Shown here: positions 50,928-60,377 of the stretch, piece after piece
Layout of the letters: every line of letters starts with the position of its first letter
How positions within the stretch are numbered: the stretch's first letter is position 1
NCBI RefSeq assembly: GCF_002192415.1
Contig: NZ_CP021780.1
Span: 3,224,001 to 3,288,000 of the forward strand
Direction of reading: 5' to 3'
Source: Paenibacillus donghaensis
GTDB taxonomy: Bacteria; Bacillota; Bacilli; Paenibacillales; Paenibacillaceae
Length of the DNA: 64,000 bases
Program-made: the position numbers and the translations under genes
The notes under the pieces: generated by a model
What the model was told of the DNA's origin: nothing
What the model saw: only the letters and a program-made list of their open reading frames with translations
The model's database searches: none

Positions 50928-51449
50928 TTGGATATTTTTTCTGCGAGGTTGAAATGGGCAAGAGAAAGAAAATATATTAGCCAGAAAGATATGGCGGAGA
51001 AGATTGGAATGTCTCCACAAGGATACGGGAAAATCGAAAATGGTCAAAGAGAACCTAATTTAGAAACACTGTCCAAATTACCCGAAATACTTGGTGAAAG
51101 TGTTGACTTTTTAATTGGCGTAACCGATTTTGATAAACACGGTTACAATTTATTAATGCTATATAAACAAGCATTCTCAAATGTTGTCTTTGCTCAGTAC
51201 GACTTAGCTGAGGTACGTCTGCATTCACACGATCTATCCAATGAGAATGTAAAGGTTGATTTAGATTTAAAGGAGAAAAGCTCTCTGGATTATATAAAGG
51301 GTTGGAAATTGCGTAGAGATCAAGTCAAAGACAGGCTCCTAACTTATGCACTTGAGCAAATACCAATGACAGCTTCGAATGTATTTGAGGAACTTGCAGC
51401 AATTGAGGAAATTCAAAATGCTGTATTTCCGATCCCAGATGAACATTAA
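50928..51449 (+). CDS. Xre-family repressor, TTG start
   Basis: About 173 residues. Helix-turn-helix KYISQKDMAEKIGMSPQGYGKIENG is followed by the typical LSKLPEILGESVDFLIG and a helical C-terminal domain. The TTG at 50928 lies seven bases after a perfect AGGAGG; an ATG 24 bases upstream would put that ribosome site inside the gene. Candidate immunity repressor of the right arm, together with the gene before it. Confidence 0.8.
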   Translation: MDIFSARLKWARERKYISQKDMAEKIGMSPQGYGKIENGQREPNLETLSKLPEILGESVDFLIGVTDFDKHGYNLLMLYKQAFSNVVFAQYDLAEVRLHSHDLSNENVKVDLDLKEKSSLDYIKGWKLRRDQVKDRLLTYALEQIPMTASNVFEELAAIEEIQNAVFPIPDEH

Positions 51450-51554
51450 ATATAACTGCGAAAAGATTTAGTATTAAAAGCGATTCACAAAATGAAGAAG
51501 AATAAATACTAGATGTTGTAAAGAAACTTGAAACATTGGTAAAAGAGAAAAATA

Positions 51555-51583
51555 AAAGCGACCCCAAATCTTAAGGTCGCTTT
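51555..51583. terminator. Bidirectional terminator
   Basis: AAAGCGACC pairs with GGTCGCTTT around 11 bases, between the convergent genes ending at 51449 and 51591. Confidence 0.8.
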
Positions 51584-51590
51584 CTCACTT

Positions 51591-51977
51591 TTATGTAAAC
51601 ATCTTTATCGCATCTTGAATAGTTTCATTTGGTAACAAACAACCTACTCCACCCTTAATCATATATAGTTGGAGTTCTGCAAAAATCATATCCTCTTGTC
51701 TAGGTACATCTAAAGAGCTAAAGTTAATTGTAGCTCCATTCGCTATTGCTGCTAAAGATTTTTCATGATTAACTTTACTAAAGTTGACCGAAAATTCTCT
51801 TGGTTTTACTTCCCCTTCTACCTCAATGCTAAAAAAGAATATTAGTGCATTACCTTCTCCCACATTCATAACATTAACAGTAGTTTCAAATGGCTGCATT
51901 GGGCCAATTCCTTCTACCTCTTTAACATTCCAAACTGTAACTATTCCACCCTCATAACATGTAATTTGTCGCCTCAT
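51591..51977 (-). CDS. Phage accessory protein of unknown function
   Basis: 128 residues, strand-rich (VTVWNVKEVEGIG, EGNALIFFFSIEVEGE), behind AGGGGAT. No motif recognised. Confidence 0.6.
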   Translation of the reverse strand: MRRQITCYEGGIVTVWNVKEVEGIGPMQPFETTVNVMNVGEGNALIFFFSIEVEGEVKPREFSVNFSKVNHEKSLAAIANGATINFSSLDVPRQEDMIFAELQLYMIKGGVGCLLPNETIQDAIKMFT

Positions 51978-52016
51978 AATATATCCCCTTTTAATTAATA
52001 AAACACATTCTCTTAC

Positions 52017-52199
52017 TTACCAGTTACCAATAGACGGTTTTAGTGATGTAATAATGTTGTATAATCCCTCTACAGCGCTTACTGCTGGGTCAGAGAGGAA
52101 TCTAAAGTTTCCATCATTATATGCGAATCCATAAAACGTTGCAGCCAGTACAGCGACTCCTAGAGCGATTAAAGGGTAATCTGATTTTCTGAATCTCAT
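52017..52199 (-). CDS. Small single-span membrane protein near attR
   Basis: 60 residues with one hydrophobic helix (YPLIALGVAVLAATFYGFAY) and a short extracytoplasmic tail. ATG at 52199 behind AAAGGTGA. Last prophage gene before attR. Function unknown; a superinfection or envelope role would fit only by analogy. Confidence 0.6.
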   Translation of the reverse strand: MRFRKSDYPLIALGVAVLAATFYGFAYNDGNFRFLSDPAVSAVEGLYNIITSLKPSIGNW

Positions 52200-52314
52200 G
52201 TATTGGTTATCACCTTTCTATTATATAGGATTATTCAGGTAAATTATACCATAGTATTGATTAGAAAAATGATAAAATAAAACAGCATAGTCACATGCTT
52301 TTGGCTCGGTTTAG

Positions 52315-52333
52315 AAATCACAAATAGGTCACA
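52315..52333. other. attR, prophage attachment core
   Basis: Second copy of the 19-bp AAATCACAAATAGGTCACA. GC content rises to host level shortly to the right. Confidence 0.88.
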
Positions 52334-52473
52334 AAAAGCAGTCAAAAGAGCACTTTTCTAGTCATTATTCAGTAAAAGAAAGTAATTGAGAAATCAGCTA
52401 AAACCCAGTAACAGTAAGCTTTCTTAGTATTTACATAGCATTTTCAAAAGACCAAAAGTACCCTATATTGCCG

Positions 52474-52494
52474 TTACCACACATCATATAACTT
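52474..52494. repeat. Host dispersed intergenic repeat, copy 2
   Basis: TTACCACACATCATA (identical to 688-702) continuing into TAACTT; CACATCATATAACTT recurs near 54731-54745 upstream of the XerS-like gene. Each copy is followed by a CTCTGAGCAA-like or GGAGCAAAG-like segment. Confidence 0.5.
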
Positions 52495-52584
52495 TGCGTT
52501 ACTCTGAGCAAGGAAGGTGGCAGGGAAGCGCTCTTTTTGAACAATACGCGGTCTGGACAGGCTTTTTCGTTTATTTCATTTTCC

Positions 52585-53721
52585 CTATAGGGTCAAATTC
52601 AAATAAACATCTCTGCCACTCATATGGGCATAATACGTCAGTGTTTCTTGGTTCCAGAACCGGGTGTGTACCTCTTCCACCGGTTCGCCGGTAATTTGCC
52701 CGCTAAGCAACCTTTGATCCCTTTCCTTCAGCCCAATTACGATTACATCCTCTTTACCGTTCACCATTGCCTCGGCCGCTGCATACTTCCCTTTGTTGTC
52801 GACAATCAAAAGCGACGTATCGGCTGCACCCTCAAGTTTGGAAATTTGTGAAAAAACCTGGGTATCCCCATCATATTTCATCAGGAACAGGGTCCGCTCT
52901 GTACCGGCCGTACGACTTAACGTAAAGAATAAGGTTCGCGTGTGTTCCTGATAAGCCATGCTGTATATTTTTTCGTTGCTCCAGCCAGAGACTGCCGGAA
53001 TGGCTGCAAAAGTGAAGATAGGTGGCGACTTCTCATCATCCAGCACAGACACAACATCCCCTGCCAGCGTGGCCATGACTTCCCGGTTCTGTAACGACTC
53101 CATGTTGTCAATCCGGTAACCGGATTCCCCTTCGCTTAACCAGTAGCGGGTAGTTTCCACCCGATAATACGGATCAAAATAAGACAGATACGTCTCCGCG
53201 TCCACGATAGTTTTTCCCTCCTCCACCACCTTGCTGCCAACCATGCGGTAGCCGACCTGTCGCGGACTCGTTCCTTTCAAATATCCGGGATCATAGCTGA
53301 AAAAGCTGTGCGCATAGCTCTCGTCCCGATAGATCAGGGCCTTAATCGATTGTCCGACAATTTCCTCGGCCGTTGCTGTCTGTTTACTGACTTCAAACTG
53401 CATCAGGTGTTTGGAGACCTCGTTGGTGCGGGTGATTTTGTAGGCAAACAAACGGCTGCCGTCACTGCTCCATACAGGCTCTTCGAATATATATTGCGGC
53501 TGGAGCCGGCCTTCCAGCATCTTACCCGTCTTGCTGTCCCAAGCCTGGTCCAGCTTGTTATGGGTAATTTTCTGCCGGGTGGAAAAATCGGCGTCAGCGA
53601 TCCATAAATCCTCCAGTGCCGGCGAACCCTGCGTTTTGACGTAAGCAATATAAGCTCCATCCGCTGACGGAGTCGGGTAGGGGTTCCGTTTGTCCTGAAT
53701 TTGTGTGACTAGATGAGACAA
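52585..53721 (-). pseudogene. WD40/PD40-type beta-propeller protein, N-terminus missing
   Basis: About 378 residues with propeller-type repeats (NPYPTPSADGAYIAYVK, EPVWSSDGSRLFAYK) and a long C-terminal region, probably an exported or cell-surface protein. The frame opens only at a TTG without ribosome site, exactly where GC-rich DNA gives way to a 190-bp AT-rich patch (about 53705-53895). The 5' part of the gene, including any signal peptide, is missing and seems to have been replaced. Confidence 0.65.
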
Positions 53722-53910
53722 TATGTGGTTTATTTTCGTTGGCGGTAAATGCAGATTTTGGGTTCTCTATTGTGAATTTTTCATATAATGTTTTTTTAAC
53801 ATAAGAAGTAATCGTTGTATCAAGGCGGATGTTGTTGTGTTTAAATTCAGTTAACATATTATTTATTTTGTAAGCTTATGTATCCGAAAACTTATACATT
53901 TTATAATATC

Positions 53911-53956
53911 AAAAAACCCGGCATGTCTGTGATCAGACGAAACCGGGTTCTTTTTG
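53911..53956. terminator. Terminator after the cotF-like gene
   Basis: AACCCGG (53915-53921) pairs with CCGGGTT (53943-53949), flanked by A6 and CTTTTT; active on both strands. Confidence 0.8.
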
Positions 53957-53964
53957 TGCTCTTA

Positions 53965-54597
53965 TTAGTGAATGGCAGGTGCGCCCGTCCCTGGCATTTG
54001 CGGAGTTCCCGTTGACGGAACGTACGCATTCAGCATTTGCAGGGCATCTGCAGAGGCAAGCTGCGGAACTTGATAATACGCATGCTTGTTCTGGTAAAGA
54101 AAGATTTCATAAGCCATCTCGATAAAATTCTGGACCTGGGAAGCAAGCACGCGGCGCAGAACCGGGTTGGTCATTTCAACGGAAGCCATCGTCAGCAGCG
54201 AGGCATGTGTCTTGATCAGCCCGAGCATATGACCGCTGATTCCCGCATCCTTTACATCAGCCAGCGACTGATTCGGTTTTTTGGGCGGCGACGGCTTGAT
54301 TCCGTAGACTGGCTGGGTCATATTCGGAATCAGATAGGTTGAAGTTTCCTGGCTAGGCTTTTGTCCTGTAGCGAAGCTTTCACAGGTCAGATTGTAATGG
54401 GACAGCATAAACTCGTACTGGCGGTCAAGAATATTCAACAGCTCCTGATCCTTTACATACTGCCGAGAAATCATAAATTGGTCCAACACATTAATCTGGC
54501 AGGTTAACACCTCATGTGCGTCAAAAAGCTCGTGTCCGCCATGATTCAACTGCTGCCCGTTTCGTTGCTGAATACCGAATTGCGATTGCTGCTGCAT
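53965..54597 (-). CDS. CotF-family spore coat protein
   Basis: 210 residues: Gln/Asn-rich N-terminus, then the CotF helical core (HEVLTCQINVLDQFMISRQYVKDQELLNILDRQ ... HASLLTMASVEMTNPVLRRVL) with ferritin-like four-helix pattern, and a Pro/Gly-rich tail. Such proteins are part of the coat of bacterial endospores, so the host forms spores. Starts behind AAAGGAGG. Confidence 0.85.
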   Translation of the reverse strand: MQQQSQFGIQQRNGQQLNHGGHELFDAHEVLTCQINVLDQFMISRQYVKDQELLNILDRQYEFMLSHYNLTCESFATGQKPSQETSTYLIPNMTQPVYGIKPSPPKKPNQSLADVKDAGISGHMLGLIKTHASLLTMASVEMTNPVLRRVLASQVQNFIEMAYEIFLYQNKHAYYQVPQLASADALQMLNAYVPSTGTPQMPGTGAPAIH

Positions 54598-54857
54598 GGG
54601 AATGCCTCCTTTAAATTCGGGGATAAGGTAACTACCCTAATATGACTAGTTTCGAGTCCCTTTATACACTATTTCATGTAATTAACTATTAATGTATTGA
54701 AATACCGGATAGATATCGAACCGCTTGTCACATCATATAACTTAGTCTCTTCTGGAGCAAAGCGGGCATCCAAGACCCCGCTGTTGGGTGATGGGGCATA
54801 AAACATGGTAAGATAGGACAAAGAAGGAACAGCAAATAATGAAAAAGGTGAACCTCC

Positions 54858-55940
54858 ATGAGCATCCAAAAGACCAACGACCGTAAACATCTGGATCTGA
54901 AACTGCCCCAGATGCCCTGGTTTGTGCAGCAATTTATCGATTACAAGCGCCCTGACCTCTCCCCCTCCACCTTGCTGGAGTATATTCGGGATTACGAATC
55001 CTTTTTCGGCTGGCTGCGCGGAGAAGGACTGTCCGTTGCCACGGACAACACCGCAATAACGCTGCTGGAGCTGGAAACGCTGCACATGGACAGTATCGTC
55101 GGCTACAGGCTGCATTTGACCACGCGCGCCGTGCAGACTAACACCCGTGTCACCGTATCCCGCAAGCTGTCGGCTCTGCGCTCCCTCTTCCACTATTTGA
55201 GCCAGATTGCCGAAGACGAGAACTTTTATCCGCTGCTGAAGCGCAATATTATGGCCAAAGTGGAGGTTAAACGGGCCCATAAACCCAAGGATACCGCAGC
55301 CAAGCTGAAGGGTAAAATTCTTGAGGACGAAGAGCTGCTGGAGTTCGTGGGCTACATCTATGAGGGCTATGGGATCGATGTTGCCGCCAATAAGCAGGCC
55401 CATTATGCTCATCTGCTGAACCGTGAGCGAGATGCCTGCATCGCCAGTCTGATCCTCAACTCCGGTCTGCGTGTATCCGAGGTTGTGAATCTCAATGTGG
55501 ATGATCTGGATGTGAACAACAAGCTGCTCTATGTCACCCGCAAAGGCAACAACGATGAGACATTCAAAACCCCGGTCTACTTCCGGGAGCAGGCCAAGGA
55601 CGACCTGTCCCAGTACCTTGTGTTTCGCCAATCGCGTTATAATACGCCCAAACGGGAAAAAGCGCTCTTTATCGCCCTGCCCAATGGGCAGCAGGAAGGC
55701 AAACGAATGACCAAGCGGGCGATTCAGGAGATGATCATGAAATACGCCAAACGTTTTGGCAAACCTTTTCTGACCGTTCACAAGCTGCGGCATTCCTTCG
55801 CTACCGATTATTACCTGCAGAATGATATCTACAAGACCAAAGAGCAGCTGGGCCATGCCTCTACAGAAACCACAGAGATCTACGCCCATCTGACCGACAA
55901 AACAATGTCTGAGGCCATTGAGCGGCGTGCGGAAAGCTGA
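54858..55940 (+). CDS. xerS: Tyrosine recombinase, XerS-like
   Basis: 360 residues, the length of XerS. SAM-like domain with LSPSTLLEYIRDYESFFGWL, catalytic domain with Arg (SGLRVSEVVNL), Lys (YVTRKGN), His-x-x-Arg (HKLRHSFA), His (LGHASTETT) and Tyr (EIYAHL). XerS-type enzymes resolve chromosome dimers at a dif site; the symbol is given by resemblance and a second Xer pair elsewhere is possible. ATG behind AGGTGAACC. Host codon use. Confidence 0.75.
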   Translation: MSIQKTNDRKHLDLKLPQMPWFVQQFIDYKRPDLSPSTLLEYIRDYESFFGWLRGEGLSVATDNTAITLLELETLHMDSIVGYRLHLTTRAVQTNTRVTVSRKLSALRSLFHYLSQIAEDENFYPLLKRNIMAKVEVKRAHKPKDTAAKLKGKILEDEELLEFVGYIYEGYGIDVAANKQAHYAHLLNRERDACIASLILNSGLRVSEVVNLNVDDLDVNNKLLYVTRKGNNDETFKTPVYFREQAKDDLSQYLVFRQSRYNTPKREKALFIALPNGQQEGKRMTKRAIQEMIMKYAKRFGKPFLTVHKLRHSFATDYYLQNDIYKTKEQLGHASTETTEIYAHLTDKTMSEAIERRAES

Positions 55941-56525
55941 TAACAGGACTTTATAGTTTACTTAGATTAGTGCGCTGAACACATGTAGCTGCGAAAGTAC
56001 TTAGTGCGGAGGTTCAGCGAGATTTAAAATGCGGTTCGGAACTTTCAGAGTAAATAAATGCTAAAGTGCAACTAAAAAATGTTGCTGGATCATCAAATAT
56101 CGGGTGATTACGTGCGATTCTGTAACTAATTTCGAGTAAATCAAGCCTATTAAGCTCAAAAAAACAAATTAGATGCGTATTCGGTTACTGCTTAGGACCG
56201 CGTAGGATAGGAGCATCAAAGACTAAGCGTCTGATTGCCACATCAGTTCAATCCACCGAATTAGTTGCGAATCTGCATCTAATTAGACGTTTTTTTCCGT
56301 TTTAGAGCAAATAAGTGCGAAAACGCATCTAATTTCGAATTCTGAGCGTTAAACAATCATTTTCCTCAAAAATAGTTGCAGATTCGCACTTATTTGACCG
56401 ATATCTGGAATTCCAGCTCAAATTAGATGCACTTTCGCATTTAATTTTCTCACAATGCTCTATTGTAGCATTCTACATCCTCAGCAGGACCTAAGTAGTA
56501 ACCGTATTCGCAACTAATTCACTTT
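55941..56525. repeat. Intergenic array of degenerate palindromic repeats
   Basis: The gap holds at least six related units built from AATTAG-type arms around TGCG or TTGC: about 56166-56190, 56258-56286, 56309-56337, 56371-56396, 56419-56447 and 56503-56521. Units occur in both orientations; several are palindromic (TGCGAAAACGCA). No gene is seen. They look like a miniature dispersed host repeat family. Confidence 0.6.
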
Positions 56526-56664
56526 TGTGAATTTTTCATATGTTGATTTTTTAGATAATAAGATCATTGCCACAGCAAATAACGTGATCGCTGTTGCGAT
56601 GTTCTGCTGCGCCTCAACTATGCTCCGTCCGCTCAATAGGCTGTCTGACTGTGCTCCCTGGTCA

Positions 56665-57945
56665 TCAGCCGCGAATTTCACCCGGGAGCTTGATTACCTG
56701 AATCCTCGCTCCCGCTGCAAGCCCCTTCTCCTCCGGCGGCACCACGATCAGACAATCGCTGTCTTTGATCGTTACGGTTACTGAGGATTCATCAATATCG
56801 GCCGGGAATGCCCACACGCTGCCGTCCTTGATTACAAGCTTCGCCCGCACGAACCGGGTGTAATTGTTCACCTTGTTATAATCGCTGCCCAGCCTGGCCG
56901 TCCATTGCGGCAAATACGGTTGCTCCGCTCCCTGCATCTCTTTAACCACCGGTCCGCCAAACAGCTGAAAGCCAACAAAACAAGCACCCGGATTGCCAGA
57001 CAGAGCCAGCAGCAGCTTGCCGCCGCGCAAGGCGGCTGTAGTTACACTGCCCGGACGCATACTAACCTTGTTGAACAGCATCTCTACGCTATGCTCCCGT
57101 ACCAGATCGCCCATAATATCATAATCTCCAACCGAGACTCCGCCTGTTGTAATTACCAGATCATAGGCGTCCAGCGCCATCTGCACCCGGCTGCGGGCCA
57201 GCTCCAGATCGTCGACGATTGCATCAAGCATCACCGGCTCGCCGCCGGCTTCCCGGACGAGCACTTCCAGCATTGGGGAATTGCTGTTGCGGATTTTGCC
57301 GGGCTGCAGTGGTTCGTGCACCTCCAGCAGCTCAGTTCCAGTGGCAACAATCGCCACTTTCGGACGTCTATACACTTGAACGCTATGGACTCCAAAAGCC
57401 GCAAGTACGGCAATTTCTCCGGCGGAGATCAGCCGTCCTTTAGGAAGCAGATCATCGCCCTGTCTCAGCTCCAGACCAAGCGGTGTAATACTATTGCCTG
57501 ACTTCTGAGGCTTGCGGATACCTACATAAGTCAGGCCATCTGTCTGACGGGTTTCGGTGACCTCCAGCATAATGACAGTGTCTGCGCCTTCCGGGACCTG
57601 CGCCCCCGTCATAATCCGGGCAGCCTGTCCGCTGCCTATCACCTGTGAAGGCACGGCTCCGCATGGAATATTGTCTATTACCTCCAGCCATACTACGCTC
57701 CCGCCGCTGCATTCGGCAGTGTCTGCTGCAATCAACGCATAACCATCCATCGCTGACCGGTTAAATGCCGGAAAAGGATGCGGCGCGTTAATGTCCTCAG
57801 CCAAATATCGCCCGCAGCTCTCCATCAGCGGTACTGACTGGGGTTCCAGGCGCTTGGCCTGGGCCATTAATCGGGCCTGGGCATCTGTAACCTGAAGCGC
57901 TTTGCGCTGAAATTTAGTCTCTTGCCACTCCTTCTCGTCGCTCAT
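56665..57945 (-). CDS. moeA: Molybdopterin molybdenumtransferase MoeA
   Basis: 426 residues. MoeA inserts molybdate into adenylated molybdopterin in the cytoplasm. Visible are FPAFNRSAMDGYA in domain I, RIMTGAQVPEGADTVI, the substrate-binding TTGGVSVGDYD and LSGNPGACFVGFQ, and a C-terminal barrel. Starts behind GCGGAGG. No other moa/mob genes are in view, so the gene stands alone here. Confidence 0.93.
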   Translation of the reverse strand: MSDEKEWQETKFQRKALQVTDAQARLMAQAKRLEPQSVPLMESCGRYLAEDINAPHPFPAFNRSAMDGYALIAADTAECSGGSVVWLEVIDNIPCGAVPSQVIGSGQAARIMTGAQVPEGADTVIMLEVTETRQTDGLTYVGIRKPQKSGNSITPLGLELRQGDDLLPKGRLISAGEIAVLAAFGVHSVQVYRRPKVAIVATGTELLEVHEPLQPGKIRNSNSPMLEVLVREAGGEPVMLDAIVDDLELARSRVQMALDAYDLVITTGGVSVGDYDIMGDLVREHSVEMLFNKVSMRPGSVTTAALRGGKLLLALSGNPGACFVGFQLFGGPVVKEMQGAEQPYLPQWTARLGSDYNKVNNYTRFVRAKLVIKDGSVWAFPADIDESSVTVTIKDSDCLIVVPPEEKGLAAGARIQVIKLPGEIRG

Positions 57946-58081
57946 GGTTCATGCCTCCGCTTCTTAGCTGCTGTTCTTGTCTTTCAACAGGTATTATTCT
58001 AACATGAATGGCGTGTTTTTCTGCAAGCTGGCGCTATAACACCTATGAGCAAATACGGTCCGTAAGCAAACTCTATGGATC

Positions 58082-58121
58082 AAAAAAAGCAGCAACCCTC
58101 CAATCTGGAGGATCACTGCTG
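58082..58121 (-). terminator. Terminator downstream of the DUF4178 gene
   Basis: Minus-strand GCAGCA/TGCTGC with inner CCTCC/GGAGG, followed by T7. Confidence 0.88.
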
Positions 58122-58148
58122 CGTTAAACCTAACTATTATTCCTTAAC

Positions 58149-58655
58149 CTAGCTTGCCCGGATCACCTTAACGTCACCTGAAATTACCCGTTCCCCTTCA
58201 TACAGCATGAACCGGCCGTTCTGCCATTCCACCCGCAGCAGCCGGGATTCATCGGACTGGAATTGCCATACATGCTGCTCTCCGCCATTCATGAAGGCTG
58301 TCTGGCCTGCCACTGCGACATAACCTTCATATTCCTCTTCCAGATAAAAGGTATGGCCATCCAGCTCAATCGTGGACGGTACCTCAGCCGGGTCATCCAG
58401 CCGACCGTCAATCGGCTTATACAGGGCATATTGCAGCTGCTCGCGCTGCTCGATATGCAGATAGGCGATCTGGCTTCCGTCGCGCAGCGTAAGCACCACC
58501 GCATTGCGTCCGTCGGTACGGGTACGACCCGTTACCTCATAAGTTACCAAAGACACTTCACAGATGTCTCCGGGAGACAGCTGCAGCATGCTTTTGGGCA
58601 CCTCCACAGGTGCCGGCTTGGAGAATAGGTTGCCAATACGTTTCCATATACTCAT
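58149..58655 (-). CDS. DUF4178-type protein
   Basis: 168 residues from the ATG at 58655 after AGGAGG (a longer frame upstream lacks support). Strand-rich with YLEEEYEGYVAVAG and a C-terminal YEGERVISGDVKVI. Such proteins lie next to PspA and DUF350 genes in envelope-stress clusters, as here. Molecular role not established. Confidence 0.7.
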   Translation of the reverse strand: MSIWKRIGNLFSKPAPVEVPKSMLQLSPGDICEVSLVTYEVTGRTRTDGRNAVVLTLRDGSQIAYLHIEQREQLQYALYKPIDGRLDDPAEVPSTIELDGHTFYLEEEYEGYVAVAGQTAFMNGGEQHVWQFQSDESRLLRVEWQNGRFMLYEGERVISGDVKVIRAS

Positions 58656-58703
58656 CTTATCGTTCCTCCTAAGACAGGGCATCACTTGCGTTAATTTCAA
58701 TTT

Positions 58704-59108
58704 CTATATCATGGCTGAAATAATTAATGCTCCGGCAACATGGAGCATCCCCGACAGCAGCCCATATCCCACCTTGCCCAGCTGTGTTCCGTGATCCAGC
58801 TCCAGCTTGCCCCAGCGGGACAGCAGCAGGCGGACAACCCTCTCCATAACCAGCAGCAGCAGGAACGAAACCACAGTGACAATGAGCGCCTCACCCAGTT
58901 GTCTGGATGCCGATATGGCAGTGGATAGAATATAGGACTGGGCAAGCAGCTTCAGCACAAAGCGGGTAGTCACTGCCATATTGCCTGCTCTTAATTCTTC
59001 CAGATCATTATATTTAGTAAATAATGAATCCACATACATTAGCACAAACAGCAGCACCACCCCGCATACCGTCCACACGGCCATGGTCAAGAGGTTTAGA
59101 ATATCCAT
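58704..59108 (-). CDS. DUF350-family membrane protein
   Basis: 134 residues with four hydrophobic helices, the pattern of the DUF350 (UPF0719) family. It sits between DUF4178 and PspA-like genes, so the three probably form an envelope-related operon. Starts after GGGGG. Confidence 0.75.
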   Translation of the reverse strand: MDILNLLTMAVWTVCGVVLLFVLMYVDSLFTKYNDLEELRAGNMAVTTRFVLKLLAQSYILSTAISASRQLGEALIVTVVSFLLLLVMERVVRLLLSRWGKLELDHGTQLGKVGYGLLSGMLHVAGALIISAMI

Positions 59109-59236
59109 TCTGCAGCCCCCGCTTGTTCAGTTTGGGATAACCAAACGGCAAAACGAAGGGGAAACGTGACACTGTCTCCCCTTCGCCCTGTGTAGTACCC
59201 GCCGCAATTCCGGCGTGCACCTTGATCATATGTTAT

Positions 59237-59905
59237 TTATTGTTTGTCGTATTGCTTCATCAGAGCGGCAAGCTCGTCGTCCACACCTTGATCCTTGTTC
59301 AGCTTCTCGAATTCGTCATCCAGCGATTTGCTGCCGGAGCTCATCTCATTGCTGGCTTCAGCCTGCGCTTCCGCCTGCAGCATCTTGTCCTCCATCCGCT
59401 TCAGTCCTGCCGAAGCCGAATCTGAGCTGAATCCGCTCATTGCCTTGTTGATTTCGGTCTGAGCCTTGGCTGCATTGTAGCGCGCTACCAATGTCTCGCG
59501 TTTGCTCTTCATCTGAGTCAGCTGCTTGCGCATTTCCTCCAGCTTGCCGCGAAGATTGTCTGCCGAAGCCTTATTCTGATCGAAGCTGGTTTTGTATTCT
59601 GCCAGCTTGCCTTCCGCTGTCTTCTTCTCTTCCAAGGCGCGGCGGGCCAAATCGGCGTTGCCGGCCTGGGCTGCGGCGTGTGCCTGCTGGTTGCGTTTGG
59701 TGACCAGAGCTTCCTGCTCCTCATACAGCTGCTTGAATTTCTTCTCAATCGCGATCTGGGCGGCTACCGCTTTCTCGGCGTCCTCCAGATCCTCGGTCAT
59801 GTCGCGGATGTATTGGTCAGTCATTTTAATCGGGTCTTCCGCTTTGTCGATAATGGCATTCACATTGGACATCGTAAGGTCACGCAGTCTTTTAAAGATA
59901 GACAT
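59237..59905 (-). CDS. pspA: PspA/IM30-family protein
   Basis: 222 residues, almost wholly coiled coil, with the family signature MSIFKRLRDLTMSNVNAIIDKAEDP at the N-terminus and amphipathic first helix. PspA/IM30 proteins assemble on damaged membranes and stabilise them. Starts behind GGAGGG. First gene of the PspA-DUF350-DUF4178 cluster, which ends in a strong terminator. Confidence 0.92.
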   Translation of the reverse strand: MSIFKRLRDLTMSNVNAIIDKAEDPIKMTDQYIRDMTEDLEDAEKAVAAQIAIEKKFKQLYEEQEALVTKRNQQAHAAAQAGNADLARRALEEKKTAEGKLAEYKTSFDQNKASADNLRGKLEEMRKQLTQMKSKRETLVARYNAAKAQTEINKAMSGFSSDSASAGLKRMEDKMLQAEAQAEASNEMSSGSKSLDDEFEKLNKDQGVDDELAALMKQYDKQ

Positions 59906-59982
59906 GGTTAAATCCCTCCAAGGATAAGTAGTGTGAAAAGCTTATTTGTTAACATCTTCTACGCAAGGCTTCCATAACCGTT

Positions 59983-60321
59983 TCACTTTTGTTGCAATAA
60001 GTATTGCTCCACCTTCAGCTTCACCAGTCTTACTACCTCTTGAATGCCCTGAGGGGTCAGATTGTCGTAGTGAATGCCCATCACCACCGTCACTGTTCTT
60101 TGCAGCACTTGCGCCGCCTGCAGGGCAATGGATTCACTGAGGGTATGCTCCTTATGGTGAGGAACCGCCGATGTGTGTACCTTGGGCGTATCTCCCTCCA
60201 GATAAGCAGTGCTGGCAGCACCGATATGGCGGACTCCCCCGGTAATCAGAATCAGCAGGTCCCGGCCGATGGGGGTCGCCGTCAGTTCAATATCATCAGG
60301 GCTCATGCTTAGAGCATCCAT
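59983..60321 (-). CDS. LpdD-like conserved protein
   Basis: 112 residues with a GGVRHIGA segment, a central HHKEHTLSESIALQAAQVL and VVMGIHYDNLTPQGI. This pattern resembles the LpdD-type prenylated-flavin chaperone domain; no UbiD-type decarboxylase is adjacent, so the role is uncertain. Starts behind AAGGAGG. Confidence 0.5.
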   Translation of the reverse strand: MDALSMSPDDIELTATPIGRDLLILITGGVRHIGAASTAYLEGDTPKVHTSAVPHHKEHTLSESIALQAAQVLQRTVTVVMGIHYDNLTPQGIQEVVRLVKLKVEQYLLQQK

Positions 60322-60377
60322 AATTTATACCCTCCTTCCCATTATATTAACCTTTGACAGGCAAGTCATTACTTCAT

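Larger units (their letters stand above)
756..52333. mobile_element. Prophage of about 51.6 kb with SPbeta-like RNA polymerase
   Basis: The element is bounded by 19-bp direct repeats, carries an integrase at the left end, a complete capsid, terminase and portal block and a tape measure gene, and has much lower GC than the flanks. Almost all lytic-type genes are on the minus strand. Recognised modules are integration, early unknowns, head, neck, tail tube and control region. Lysis, DNA replication and most tail-tip functions are not recognisable. Confidence 0.93.

Noticed and set aside
44200..52200. Arbitrium-type peptide communication system as in SPbeta-group phages
   Set aside because: No TPR-type receptor gene of about 380 codons and no small secreted peptide gene next to one were found.
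54669..55889. 406-codon frame antisense to the XerS-like gene
   Set aside because: It is a mirror of the recombinase gene, whose catalytic motifs are all in place; the antisense product has no plausible domain.
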